From Candida dubliniensis CD36 (lineage: Eukaryota; Ascomycota; Pichiomycetes; Serinales; Debaryomycetaceae), in NCBI RefSeq assembly GCF_000026945.1, contig NC_012861.1, positions 2,170,001 to 2,234,000 of the forward strand: DNA of 64,000 bases. The letters run 5' to 3'. The position numbers were made by a program, and so were the translations under genes. How positions within the stretch are numbered: the first letter of the stretch is position 1; each line of letters opens with the position of its first letter. Positions 22,455 to 33,330 of the stretch are shown piece after piece. The notes under the pieces are model-generated. The model worked only from the letters and a program-made list of their open reading frames with translations. It was not told where the DNA came from and ran no database searches.

Positions 22455-24560
22455 ATCATTTCCGCAATAGTTAAGGATGGAAATTGAAGTGTGGGCGGTA
22501 GAGGGGTGCTACAAGAGCCAATCAGGTGCCGATTTGTAGGCTACAGTTGTGGTTGTTGAAACCGAGAGTATGTTTAGTAGCGGCATTTAGTTGGGAGCTG
22601 TATGAGCAAAAAGGCCGTTTTGCCCATAGTTAAGAGCATGCTCGTAAACTCCGTTTGTAATGGTACAACCAGTTGGAGCAGTAAAACTGCCCAATGGGTG
22701 CCGATTTGTAGCCAAACATGAACATTGTTAAAGCCGTCATAACCGATCCAAAGATCAGTTGTGGCATGTTCTCTGGGACAAAAAAGGCCGTTTTTGCCAT
22801 AGTTAAGAGCACCCCCCTTCTGTAGATCAACGAATTGAAGTCAGAATTTGGGGGCTCTGGTGCCGATTTGTAGAGGAAGGTTATGGAGTTTGGAACCGAG
22901 AGTATTGATTTGATCAATGGTGTTTTCATTGTTGGAGGGCAAAAAGTGCGAGATGGCCAGAAAAGTCGTGCGCAGGGCATTTTGGAAAAACAGCGATTAC
23001 TGGTGAACAAGGACGTCTTCAAAGACCAGACTAGGGCCGATCTGAACCGACATCAATCTAGATTATTGGGTATAACTTTGGTTTAAATCGGCTGAGAATT
23101 GGAGGAGTTATTAAAGAAAATATTTTGGTGGTCCATCTCCGTGTTTTGGTTGGCGAAGAATGGATCAACGAGTATTGATGCTACAAAGGTGAAACTAGTG
23201 CCGATTTGTAGCCACAGGATGTAACTATCTATCACTGAAAGAACCGTTAAAAAAGGTGTTGAAACAGGACCTGTAGAGCAAAAAAGGCCGTTTTCGCCAT
23301 AGTTAAGAAAAAACCATTTTGATCCGCGAGCCACCAAATTACCAGTTTCTGCGCTACAAAGATCAAACTGGTGCCGATTTGTAGCCACAGGATATAACTA
23401 CTAACACCGAGAGAGCCATTGGAAAAGGTCTTTAAACAGGACCTGTAGAACAAAAAAGGCCGTTTTTGCCATAGTTAAGGAAATTGCAGTTATGTCCAGT
23501 CAAAACAATGCGACGAATAGAAGTGCTACAAAAGTCAAACTAGTGCCGATTTGTAGCCACGTGTTATGGCTACAAACCCCATGAGAACTGTTAGAAACGG
23601 TATCCAACTGCATACTGGGGGACAAAAAAGGCCGTTTTGCCCATAGTTAAGGGTCAAAATAGTGGTTTATTGTTGACAGAAGATCGAGTATAGACGAGTA
23701 AATGGTAAGGCTAGTGCCGATTTGGAACCACAAAATGTGAGTACCAAAGCCGTTAGATACTGTTTGAAAACCTATTTAGATGAAAGCTGTGGGACAAAAA
23801 AGGCCGTTTTGGCCATAGTTAAGAAACACACCGATTTTAGTTTTGGCTACTGCTCGACCAATAGATGCGCTACAACGACCAAACCAACACCATTTTGAAG
23901 CCAAGACAAATCTCTATTATGCACACAAACAGTGACTGAGGTAGGCGAATTATTAGAGATGCTACAATAAAAAAGGCCGTTTTTTTATGCCTTTTTTCTT
24001 AACAAATTTCTGGTAAAAAATAGCAGGGAGCCCTGCCAGTTAATTCCGTTGGACATGGAAACATCAATTTTAATGCTACCATACTCTTTCAAAGACCTAT
24101 TTGTAGCTAACAATTTGGATAAACTACCGTTAGAGTTTTGTAGGAATACATGTTATATTCGAAGCTCCATTACCAATAATGTGGTCTTTTACATAGTGAA
24201 AATTGGGGGTAGTCTGTACAGCTATTTTTTGTTAGGCCAACCCTGGCTTTTTTGGTATCAATCTGTAGCCAGCATTTTTTGGGTATATACCCGACGATTT
24301 GGTGAACGTAGCTAATGTATTGAATGCACACGCTGTGTTTTTAGTTTTGGTCAATCGTTTTTAAAAAATCGCTACCAAATGGGCCAAAAACGCTAATTAA
24401 ACTCTAAAATCGTCAATAACTCCACCAATATATGTGCTAGACTTGTGGAAGTCGGGTCACATTAAAGGCGCATTTTGTAAGCAACTGCCAAACCCAGTAC
24501 TGTTGAAGTAGCTCCAATATTGGTGGAGATATTGCCCAAAAACCAATATTTCGGGGTTGC
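22455..24560 (+). repeat. RPS unit 4 (complete, 2106 bp, mosaic)
   Basis: Matches units 1 and 2 except for a short block around 24115-24150, where it carries the two unit-3 variants (GGATAAACTACC and AATACATG). Downstream it returns to the unit-1 type (GGGTATATACCC, GGTGAACG). SfiI site at 23802-23814; CACGTG at 23558-23563. Confidence 0.95.
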
Positions 24561-26090
24561 ATCATTTCCGCAATAGTTAAGGATGGAAATTGAAGTGTGG
24601 GCGGTAGAGGGGTGCTACAAGAGCCAATCAGGTGCCGATTTGTAGGCTACAGTTGTGGTTGTTGAAACCGAGAGTATGTTTAGTAGCGGCATTTAGTTGG
24701 GAGCTGTATGAGCAAAAAGGCCGTTTTGCCCATAGTTAAGAGCATGCTCGTAAACTCCGTTTGTAATGGTACAACCAGTTGGAGCAGTAAAACTGCCCAA
24801 TGGGTGCCGATTTGTAGCCAAACATGAACATTGTTAAAGCCGTCATAACCGATCCAAAGATCAGTTGTGGCATGTTCTCTGGGACAAAAAAGGCCGTTTT
24901 TGCCATAGTTAAGAGCACCCCCCTTCTGTAGATCAACGAATTGAAGTCAGAATTTGGGGGCTCTGGTGCCGATTTGTAGAGGAAGGTTATGGAGTTTGGA
25001 ACCGAGAGTATTGATTTGATCAATGGTGTTTTCATTGTTGGAGGGCAAAAAGTGCGAGATGGCCAGAAAAGTCGTGCGCAGGGCATTTTGGAAAAACAGC
25101 GATTACTGGTGAACAAGGACGTCTTCAAAGACCAGACTAGGGCCGATTTGAACCGACATCAATCTAGATTATTGGGTATAACTTTGGTTTAAATCGGCTA
25201 AAAATTGGAGGAGTTATTAAAGAAAATATTTTGGTGGTCAATCTCCGTGTTTTGGTTGGAGAAGAATGGATCAACGAGTATTGATGCTACAAAGGTGAAA
25301 CTAGTGCCGATTTGTAGCCACAGGATGTAACTATCTATCACTGAAAGAACCGTTAAAAAAGGTGTTGAAACAGGACCTGTAGAGCAAAAAAGGCCGTTTT
25401 CGCCATAGTTAAGAAAAAACCATTTTGATCCGCGAGCCACCAAATTACCAGTTTCTGCGCTACAAAGATCAAACTGGTGCCGATTTGTAGCCACAGGATA
25501 TAACTACTAACACCGAGAGAGCCATTGGAAAAGGTCTTTAAACAGGACCTGTAGAACAAAAAAGGCCGTTTTTGCCATAGTTAAGGAAATTGCAGTTATG
25601 TCCAGTCAAAACAATGCGACGAATAGAAGTGCTACAAAAGTCAAACTAGTGCCGATTTGTAGCCACGTGTTATGGCTACAAACCCCATGAGAACTGTTAG
25701 AAACGGTATCCAACTGCATACTGGGGGACAAAAAAGGCCGTTTTGCCCATAGTTAAGGGTCAAAATAGTGGTTTATTGTTGACAGAAGATCGAGTATAGA
25801 CGAGTAAATGGTAAGGCTAGTGCCGATTTGGAACCACAAAATGTGAGTACCAAAGCCGTTAGATACTGTTTGAAAACCTATTTAGATGAAAGCTGTGGGA
25901 CAAAAAAGGCCGTTTTGGCCATAGTTAAGAAACACACCGATTTTAGTTTTGGCTACTGCTCGACCAATAGATGCGCTACAACGACCAAACCAACACCATT
26001 TTGAAGCCAAGACAAATCTCTATTATGCACACAAACAGTGACTGAGGTAGGCGAATTATTAGAGATGCTACAATAAAAAAGGCCGTTTTT
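24561..26090 (+). repeat. RPS unit 5 (truncated, 1530 bp)
   Basis: Matches the other units up to GGCCGTTTTT at 26081-26090 and then changes abruptly to unrelated sequence. The whole non-alt tail (about 575 bp) is missing. Private variants cluster at about 25147-25260: GATTTGAACC, CGGCTAAAAATTGG, GGTCAATCTCC and GGTTGGAGAAG. SfiI site at 25908-25920; CACGTG at 25664-25669. The right boundary of the array falls inside the last COM29-like box. Confidence 0.93.
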
Positions 26091-28387
26091 ATAAGGGAAT
26101 GAACAGGTGTGTTTACATAATTTACATGTTGTGAAATTGGTTCAATTTAACGATTAAGTTGTCTATTTATGATTCTGTGATATTGACTATGAGGTTTAAA
26201 TTCAACTGTAATGAGTTTGAATAGATGTATAAAAAACGCCATCCTGTAGCCATAATGATATCGGATTAAACCAATATATATGCCACATCTCCAAATTATT
26301 GGACCCATTGAAATACCTTGAAGAGTTTTAATTAGAAATAAAGTGCTAGCAATTGGTTCCTGAAAGTAGTCGGTAGTTTCTTGTGTGTGAATTAACTTGA
26401 AATTGTCATTAATAGGAAAACATCGTAACTGTTTCAGCAGTTTTTAATGAGTGTATCTATGTGGAAATAAATCAAGTTGATTGCTTTCTAGATGTGGATC
26501 ATCTCAAAGGTGTTGTCTCTCAATGGGAGTGCTATGTGTGTCAGTGGTTTTCATTATGCTAATTATATGAATGCCCAATAAATGGGAACCTCCTTGGATA
26601 CAAGGTATGTGGTAATAGTTTCTAATCCAAAAATGACCAAAATATTTTGGTAGAATAAACTATTCTAATTCATTTGGAAAGAACTTGCTGCTACTTTATA
26701 TCTGAAAACAGTTAGTACTTCTGAGTATGTGAGTCACTTGGTAATTATATACACACAGATTGCCTGAAATTGTTTAGCAGTGTTAGCTATTAAAAATTAT
26801 AAGAAAGTGAAATACTACCATTTTGTTGGTTTAAGTAGTTTGAACTATTTGGAAAAGAAATGTGGTGGGTCAAAAGGGATGAATGTTTGTCGTGTTGATA
26901 CATTTCTGTGCGTGTCATAAGAGGAAGAGGAAATGTAAACAAACACGTAATTGGAAATGAAGAGTACACGTATTCATCGTGTGATGGCCACAGGTAGTGC
27001 ATAACATTAGTAGTGTTTTAACCATTTAGACATGGATGACTCGTAATCATCTTGTGACAATGACTCAAATTGTATGACTATCTCACGTGGACAAGTATTT
27101 GATGGCCATATTTGAGCATCAAAATGAACCTTTGTGGACTCAAAATATTGATGGTAATGTTATTTAATAGCCAAACAGTCGAATGGTTCTTTTTAGGAGG
27201 TGTTTTAGAGAAAATAGGGACAACGAGTTAGAAATTCAACTATTGCAGAAAGTTTGAAGTAAAGTTTGGTTCAATATTTTTGCAAAATATAAAAAAATGT
27301 AGAATTAAAAATATGTGACACAAAATTAATAGTTGCAAATAATTAATCCAAACAAATCACCAAGAAAGCCAGACTCTACACTTATTTTACTTAGCCAAGT
27401 ATCTCCAACAGCTTCTGATATTACTGGACCCACACAAGATAACTTTGATTAAGACTTATAGCTCAAATTGTCTAACTTCTGGTGTATTCTTCATTGATCG
27501 TGCAAGATACAATTTTACAAAACACCATTGGTGATTATCAAGAAAAACGCGCCATACAAATTATTTTTGTGTAATCTACGTTACGAATATCTCACCTGAG
27601 TAAACACGAAAACTCTTAGCATAACTACTGCTATTGAGAAAGATGCACGCGAACCAGGAAATGTTGTACATAAATAAGCTTACTCTAAATAAAATAGGAG
27701 TGGTGGTGGTTTATCACTTTGACGAGGGAATTTGAGAAATATACACAACTCAAAAATTCTTGGAATTGCCTTAAATTCAATAATGCTTGGAACTGTATTA
27801 TTTTGTACATTTACACTCAACACTTAAGTTGATCATCAAGACTGATCGTAGCTATGACACGAGTGGGTATTCCTACACATCACCCAACATTCTTTCTCCT
27901 CAGCTAAACGTATAGGGGAAGTTTCAAGTAGAAAAAGCTTGAGCAATCAAATAACTGTAACTTTAGACGGTTAATATGGGCTAGAATACACAATAAAGAC
28001 ATATAAATCTTATTACTCCAAAGTGCATTAATACGCTCATTGTAAAGCTTCATTCTTGCACAGTTTTGAATGGATATGCACTTTAAATAAGAACCGTGTT
28101 GAAAGTACTGACAATGGTATTGTGTCATCCACGACATCTGGTTTCGCGTATAACAGCCAAATAGAAAAGAGACTCGTCAAAACTTGAGTTCAACTTTGAA
28201 GATGAGCTTTTTGTTGGCACCATTTCATTATAAGCATGTACCACTCCTAATTCAACTATCCCCTTCGTGAATCTTTGTTAGAATTCCATAATTTGAATCA
28301 TTTATAAGGAGCAAACAAGGCTTGGCAGCCACCACACTACTTTATTCAAACATTCTTAAAATCGTGAAACTTGTGTAGTATTACACG
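26091..28387. other. Non-coding part of the right MRS flank (RB2-like), upstream of the resident gene
   Basis: 2.3 kb, AT-rich, no open frame worth reporting (the longest are 70-77 codons without recognisable content). No tandem structure like that of the left flank. The last few hundred bases before 28388 presumably hold the promoter of the serine-rich gene. Confidence 0.55.
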
Positions 28388-29938
28388 ATGTCTGAAGTTC
28401 CTAATCAAGAATCTCCGAGTTCATCGATATTTAAACAATCGAATGCCTCATCATCAACAAAAATACATGGTGCTCCATCTAGTTCACAAATTGCTAATGT
28501 CGATTTCAACACCTTGAGAAAACTAAATACAAACACCTCGTTTTCGTCAAACTTAACTAACTCAACCACTAAAACAAGCAATGCTTTATCCAGGCTATTC
28601 ACTAGAAATAAGTCGTCATCTAACATTTCAATTTATCATTCTCCAAGCGATGATGATAGCTCCCCAAAGACACTTCGAGAATCCGCGTCTCCATCTGAAT
28701 CAAGCAAGAGTGGCAATAGGTTGAAGATTGCCCAGAAGTTAAAGTTTTCCAAGAATCAAAGCAGTCGTAAACCAGAATTGTTTTTGGATACCAGTAGCTC
28801 AATAAGTGAAGATAACTCTTCGTTTCGGAAAATAGTAACTGGTAATCTGCTGAATGAGGTGAATAAGTCAAGAAAGAACTCAATGAGCTCACCAATGAGT
28901 ACCACATTTCATAGTTTGTTTCATCGATCTCATCACAATGGCAGCAGTTTTCAGCAAGGTACCAATCTGGTTGCGACTGGTACGACACCTTTGTCCAGTA
29001 AGTTCGATGACTTGTCAAAAGTATCCAAGGCAACTTTATGTCTTTCCTCAAACAGCTCAAATTCAATAATCAGCAATCCTGAACTAGCTCAGATTTATAA
29101 TTTCACCAACCCAAATATTTCAATTGAAGATGGAGAGACTAATATGGACCATACAAACAGTTCTTTTTTGGATATTCATAAGAAAATGCTTGTGCCAGCA
29201 GATCTGTTTATCCAGAATAAGTTAAACAAGTATCACCAAACAGAAGTTGGATTGGGCATATATGAAAGTGAATTAGATCACGAAAAAGATAGTAAGATAT
29301 ATTCGAACCTTTATCATTACTTGAAACCACTATTCACCCCATCCTTTTCCGTATCCGACTCTGGTCGAAAGGTAAGCATGTGTCCAATATTGAATGCAAA
29401 TGTGGAAGAAATTGCAAGTTTTGTAAAAGAGAGCTTTTGTTTACACCAGCCCAATGAAAGAGCATCATTAGATCACGATAAAAGTTTTAGACTGAAGACA
29501 AGATCAAGTGTATCAAGTTTAGGCCGTGGTAAGATTGACGATTTTGATTACAGACAGTTATCAAATTTGTTTGAGAAATTGATGACAGTATTGAGTCACA
29601 ACTTACAAACTGCCGAGCCATCGGAAGTATCTTTACAAACTTTGATATTGAACGCATGGAGATATTATAATAATTATATCAGGTTTTACGTGCTAAGTGT
29701 ATTTCAACCATTGCAAACGCACTTGAATGAACTATATATGAAAAATCAGAATGGAAGCAAAATTACTAGAATAGATGACCTTTTACTTGTATCTTTTCGC
29801 AAGGTTTTTATTACTGAACAGGGAATTGGAAGTGGGAATAGAGAGCCATCTCAATTTTTGGGGAATACTGAGAGTGATGAGTCAACTGGTAATGAATTGT
29901 TTACTTCAACTTTGGCTGTGTTGTCGAGTATATCATAG
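28388..29938 (+). CDS. Serine-rich protein with a HbrB/Bit61-like C-terminal region (possible FGR6-family, TORC2-related)
   Basis: 516 residues from an ATG to TAG, the only long intact gene in the repeat block. Residues 1-260 are low-complexity, rich in Ser/Asn/Thr. Some CTG codons (for example two in a row near 28849) would add more Ser in a CTG-clade yeast. Residues ~390-516 look like a folded domain. They contain NLFEKLMTVLSHNL, then LNAWRYYNNYIRFYVLSVFQ, PLQTHLNEL, DDLLLVSFRKVFI, and terminal LAVLSSIS. That order and spacing resemble the HbrB domain of Bit61/Bit2/PRR5, non-catalytic TORC2 subunits: a 'W.YF...LPYLEAIFLPL' helix, then 'R.LLL.SFRD..I'. The segment after 'SFRK' is shorter than I expect. 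Position beside RPS fits the FGR6 family said to reside in RB2 repeats; both links are inference from memory. Confidence 0.72.
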   Translation: MSEVPNQESPSSSIFKQSNASSSTKIHGAPSSSQIANVDFNTLRKLNTNTSFSSNLTNSTTKTSNALSRLFTRNKSSSNISIYHSPSDDDSSPKTLRESASPSESSKSGNRLKIAQKLKFSKNQSSRKPELFLDTSSSISEDNSSFRKIVTGNLLNEVNKSRKNSMSSPMSTTFHSLFHRSHHNGSSFQQGTNLVATGTTPLSSKFDDLSKVSKATLCLSSNSSNSIISNPELAQIYNFTNPNISIEDGETNMDHTNSSFLDIHKKMLVPADLFIQNKLNKYHQTEVGLGIYESELDHEKDSKIYSNLYHYLKPLFTPSFSVSDSGRKVSMCPILNANVEEIASFVKESFCLHQPNERASLDHDKSFRLKTRSSVSSLGRGKIDDFDYRQLSNLFEKLMTVLSHNLQTAEPSEVSLQTLILNAWRYYNNYIRFYVLSVFQPLQTHLNELYMKNQNGSKITRIDDLLLVSFRKVFITEQGIGSGNREPSQFLGNTESDESTGNELFTSTLAVLSSIS

Positions 29939-30889
29939 AAGTGACTGTTTTATAATGAAGAGATTATTGACTAGTATTATTACATTATTTACTTCACTAA
30001 ACAAACATGATTGACCACTCCAGTTGTCAAATAACGGGCATGAGACAAACTAATGAATGCTTTATTATCATCACCAGTATTTGGAAATATGCACTTACAA
30101 GAATAAGAATGGACATATTTTGTGGTGAATTATTGTATAGCAAGAGGTAGTTGTTTTCTGTTTTGTCAGTACAGTATCTTTCACATCTATGGACCGATGC
30201 TTGTTTGTTTCAAATGGTTGCAGATACCCTTGGCCTTCCTTGGATTCTTCAAACTAAATTTTGAATGATATTGCAATACACCATACATTAAAAGACATGC
30301 ATATTTTTGTATGTCTTATTTGTGGGTGATATGAAATTCATTGCAGCTTTGGCGGTAATTTATACACTAAAGAGTATAAGGGTTGTTCATATGACCATGC
30401 TAGTTCAACAGCCGGTCTGAAACGTTCAAGGGCTCATTGTTTATATTCAGACGACATGACTCTAGTGTTATAGAATCACTAGATACCTGTCATATTTCTG
30501 AATATTACTACTGCTGACTTTCACTTTTCTAAATCTTGTATGATCAATTCATTTTGTTTTATTGTGCTTTCTAAACAAGAAAATCACTGTAATCTGCTTC
30601 AAATGCTGTTCTAATGAATACAAGTAGGCTTATTAAGCGTATTCTACCTTATTTGAAATTTGCCGCTGTTAGTTATTTTCAACTTTACACAGAAAGGTTT
30701 TGCAACCAACTTTGATTTGCTACACTAAATAATTCTTTATATTTGCGACAAAATTTACAAAACTATATAAACTCCTGTTGGCGCCCAATTTTTTTTTGCA
30801 ATTTTCCACCACTTTTTTTTTTCTTCTTTTCATTTACAATCAACTTTCAAAATCCATTTCATTCATTCAAGGAACCAGGAGTCTTATCT
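29939..30889. other. Non-coding region 3' of the serine-rich gene
   Basis: About 950 bp with no supported gene or repeat. A 61-codon frame at 30743-30928 is poly-Phe from a T-rich run and is not credible. Confidence 0.55.
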
Positions 30890-31830
30890 CTTATATGGAA
30901 GCTTGTTGGAGCATCATTATGCGATTAAAAATACAAATCAAAAATATAAAAATATAAATAATAGATTAAAAAAAAAATACAAAGAAAGAACGCATAATAG
31001 GGTTATTGTTATATAAAATAAGACTCCTCAAGCGGTTAATAAAATCAACATCATCAGGTAACAATATGGATAACCATGGCGCTATTCACTGCTGCTGTTT
31101 GGATTGTTATTGGAGCATCATTATGTGGAAAAGAAACAAATCAATAATATAAAAATATAAATTAAAATGAAAAGAATACTAAAAAAAAACACATAATAGA
31201 AGTATTGTTATATTAAATAAGTCTACTGAAACCGCTATTGAAACTACATCCATTCATGGCGGATCCAAAGCATGCAGGGAGAAACTATCGTTTGGATATT
31301 TATTGGAGCATCATTATGAGGAAAAGAAACCAAATAAATAATAAAAAAATGAAACAAAAACAAAAAAAAAAAAGCATAAAAAACCTCATAATAAAGTTGT
31401 TGTTATAAATTAAAAGACTCCTAAAGCGTGTTACCAAATCCATGTCCATTCAGAAAGTAGATGAATAACCAAGGCTCTTTCCACTGTTACTTGAATTTTT
31501 ATTGGAGCACAATATGCGGTTAAAAACACAAATACAAATATAAAATGCAAATCAAAATCAAAAAAAAATACAAATTAAAAAAACGCATAGTACAACTAAT
31601 GGTATATCAGATAAGACTCCTCATGTTGATTTTAAAGCCAATTCTATAAACTGATTCTCTTAACTTGCCTGGAACCTATTATTTGAATACTTGTTGGAGC
31701 ACATTATGCAAAAAAATACAAAATCAAAACTAAAAAAATATAATCAAATATAAAAAATCAAAAACAAAATGCATAATAGATTTGTTATATGATTAGACTC
31801 CTGAAGTAGATTTGAAAATTGATATTATTA
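30890..31830 (+). repeat. Five tandem degenerate ~197-bp repeats with inverted ends
   Basis: The word TTGGAGCA(TC)..TTATG or its variant occurs at 30906, 31110, 31303, 31502 and 31694, giving periods of 204, 193, 199 and 192 bp. Each unit runs TTGGAGCATCATTATG, then an 80-90-bp A-rich core, then CGCATAATA or CATAATA, then a TTGTTATAT box and AGACTCCT. CATTATG pairs with CATAATA/G and GGAG with CTCC, so each unit is an imperfect inverted repeat around an A-rich core. No coding content. Each unit is preceded by a TTTGGAT/TTTGAAT box. Confidence 0.85.
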
Positions 31831-32350
31831 TTCCCTAGTCATAAATTCACGTTAAGAATAAATTAAAACTAACTGTCCAATCACGTATAAAACTGTCCAA
31901 TCAATATTAAATACAAACCTCCCTAGAAATTGAAGTTCCCTGCTGAAGCTGCTAATCATAATTAAAACCTATCCTTACATTCACTATTGAATCAATATAT
32001 TACCAAGGTATTGCTTAATAATTTATAAAAGATTCTATATTATCAAACTGTCAAATAAAAAAGGAACCAAAAAAGATGCAAAAACGTAAAACAAAATAAA
32101 AAAGATGCAAAAATGCAAAACAAATATAAAAAAAGACATAAGAGTATAAAACAAGCTATAAAGAAGTATAATATAAGACATAAAAAATAGAAAAAAGATC
32201 AAAAACGATCAAAAAAAGATAAAAGAATATAAAAAAGAATTAAAAAAGATAACAACAAATAATAAGTTGCTGCTGTATTATATTGGTCTTCAAAAGCTGA
32301 TTATAAAACCTTGTGTGCTAGCTTAAAAGGTCTTGATATATATTACTTGT
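31831..32350. other. A-rich low-complexity tract
   Basis: Non-coding. From about 32055 to 32262 it consists of drifting AAAAAAGATGCAAAA / AAAAGATAAAAG words. It looks like decayed simple-sequence or former repeat cores similar to the A-rich cores of the preceding tandem units. Confidence 0.6.
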
Positions 32351-32718
32351 ATATTATGTATAGGATACGATATTCTGGGGGATAGGAGATACGATGTTAT
32401 GAATGGTGCTATTTGGGAGGAAGAAGTAGGTCCGAGGAAGACGTAGTTGGTGATCCACGGATTCGAAACTCTTCTCATAGTGCAGCGCATCTCTCATAAG
32501 CAGGGCGTTAGGTACAAAGTGGAGGTACGAGAGCCACCGCTGGGACGGTTTGATCCTATCCTGGGGTACGGTTGCGCCGGTTGCCAACATTTGTACCTTC
32601 TCTAGCGCCAACACACATCATGGGACTGGTCTACCCTTGGCCAGAAAGGCTGGGCTGCTGGGAACAATAAGTTCAAAGCCAGTGCCACCAAGGGCTAGGG
32701 TTGGGGTTAGGGTCAGAG

Positions 32719-32791
<73 letters not shown>

Positions 32792-33330
32792 CAGGGTCAA
32801 AGGCCGATGTCCCTAAGCTCAAGGGAAATGGCCAATCCCAGAGCATGGGTCTAAAGCCAGAGTCCATAATATGGCTAACTTGGTAACAATACCAGGAGCC
32901 AGGGCTAGTATTCTGGCCCACCCTACAAGAGGCTCAAGGTTGATGGGTACCAATTCACCACTGGCAACATAGTTGGCCCTGCTGCCTAGTCCAGTTCCGA
33001 GGTTATCGTCTGGTAAACAAACCAGAGTATATTACAGGCCAGTTTACAAATTGGTCCTAATACTGGTTGAATTGTTGCTGCCAGTTCTCTGCCTCAGCCA
33101 AAGGTACGACCAAGGAGAAGGAGTAAAATTCACGGACCAGTTCAACTGTTTTGTTGTGCTGAGGTGTTGGAATTGCCTCGGTATACCCAGGTAGAGACAA
33201 AAAGAAATATAAATCCTAGAATTCGTCTATGACTGCTAAGGCAAGTGCAAACCAAGATCTCCAACTTTTAGGACGAAACCTACGGCCAGTGCAACAAATT
33301 GATTTTGGGGTCAAACCTACTGTAGTGCTG
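32351..33330. other. GC-rich island in the right MRS flank
   Basis: About 1 kb clearly richer in G+C than its surroundings, with many GCCAG/CCAGGG words. It holds an AGAGCC hexamer array and a short TTAGGG-like run. A minus-strand frame at 32354-32590 (from an internal ATG) reads like protein: ATVPQDRIKPSQRWLSYLHF, then HYEKSFESVDHQLRLPRTYF. I cannot assign it. The rest has broken frames. It could be a decayed transposon fragment or a relic of a GC-rich gene. Confidence 0.5.
32715..32794 (+). repeat. AGAGCC hexanucleotide minisatellite (about 13 copies)
   Basis: A perfect array of AGAGCC from 32715 to 32794. It is preceded at about 32692-32713 by CTAGGGTTGGGGTTAGGG, which resembles but is not the native telomere repeat. 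It makes artificial Glu-Pro or Ala-Arg open frames on one strand and Gly-Ser or Leu-Ala frames on the other. Confidence 0.95.

Noticed and set aside
28620..29066. 148-codon antisense frame within the serine-rich gene
   Set aside because: Shadow of the biased Ser/Asn codon usage of the real gene on the plus strand.
30904..31830. Solo LTR (TGTTGGA... start)
   Set aside because: Two units begin TGTTGGA, but there is no matching TCCAACA end, no target duplication visible, and the units are in tandem.
32692..32714. Possible interstitial telomere
   Set aside because: Only two or three TTAGGG-like words, and the telomere repeat of this genus is a different 23-bp unit.
32615..32921. Four overlapping open frames (Glu-Pro, Ala-Arg, Gly-Ser, Leu-Ala repeats)
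   Set aside because: All arise from the AGAGCC hexamer array, which lacks stops in every frame.
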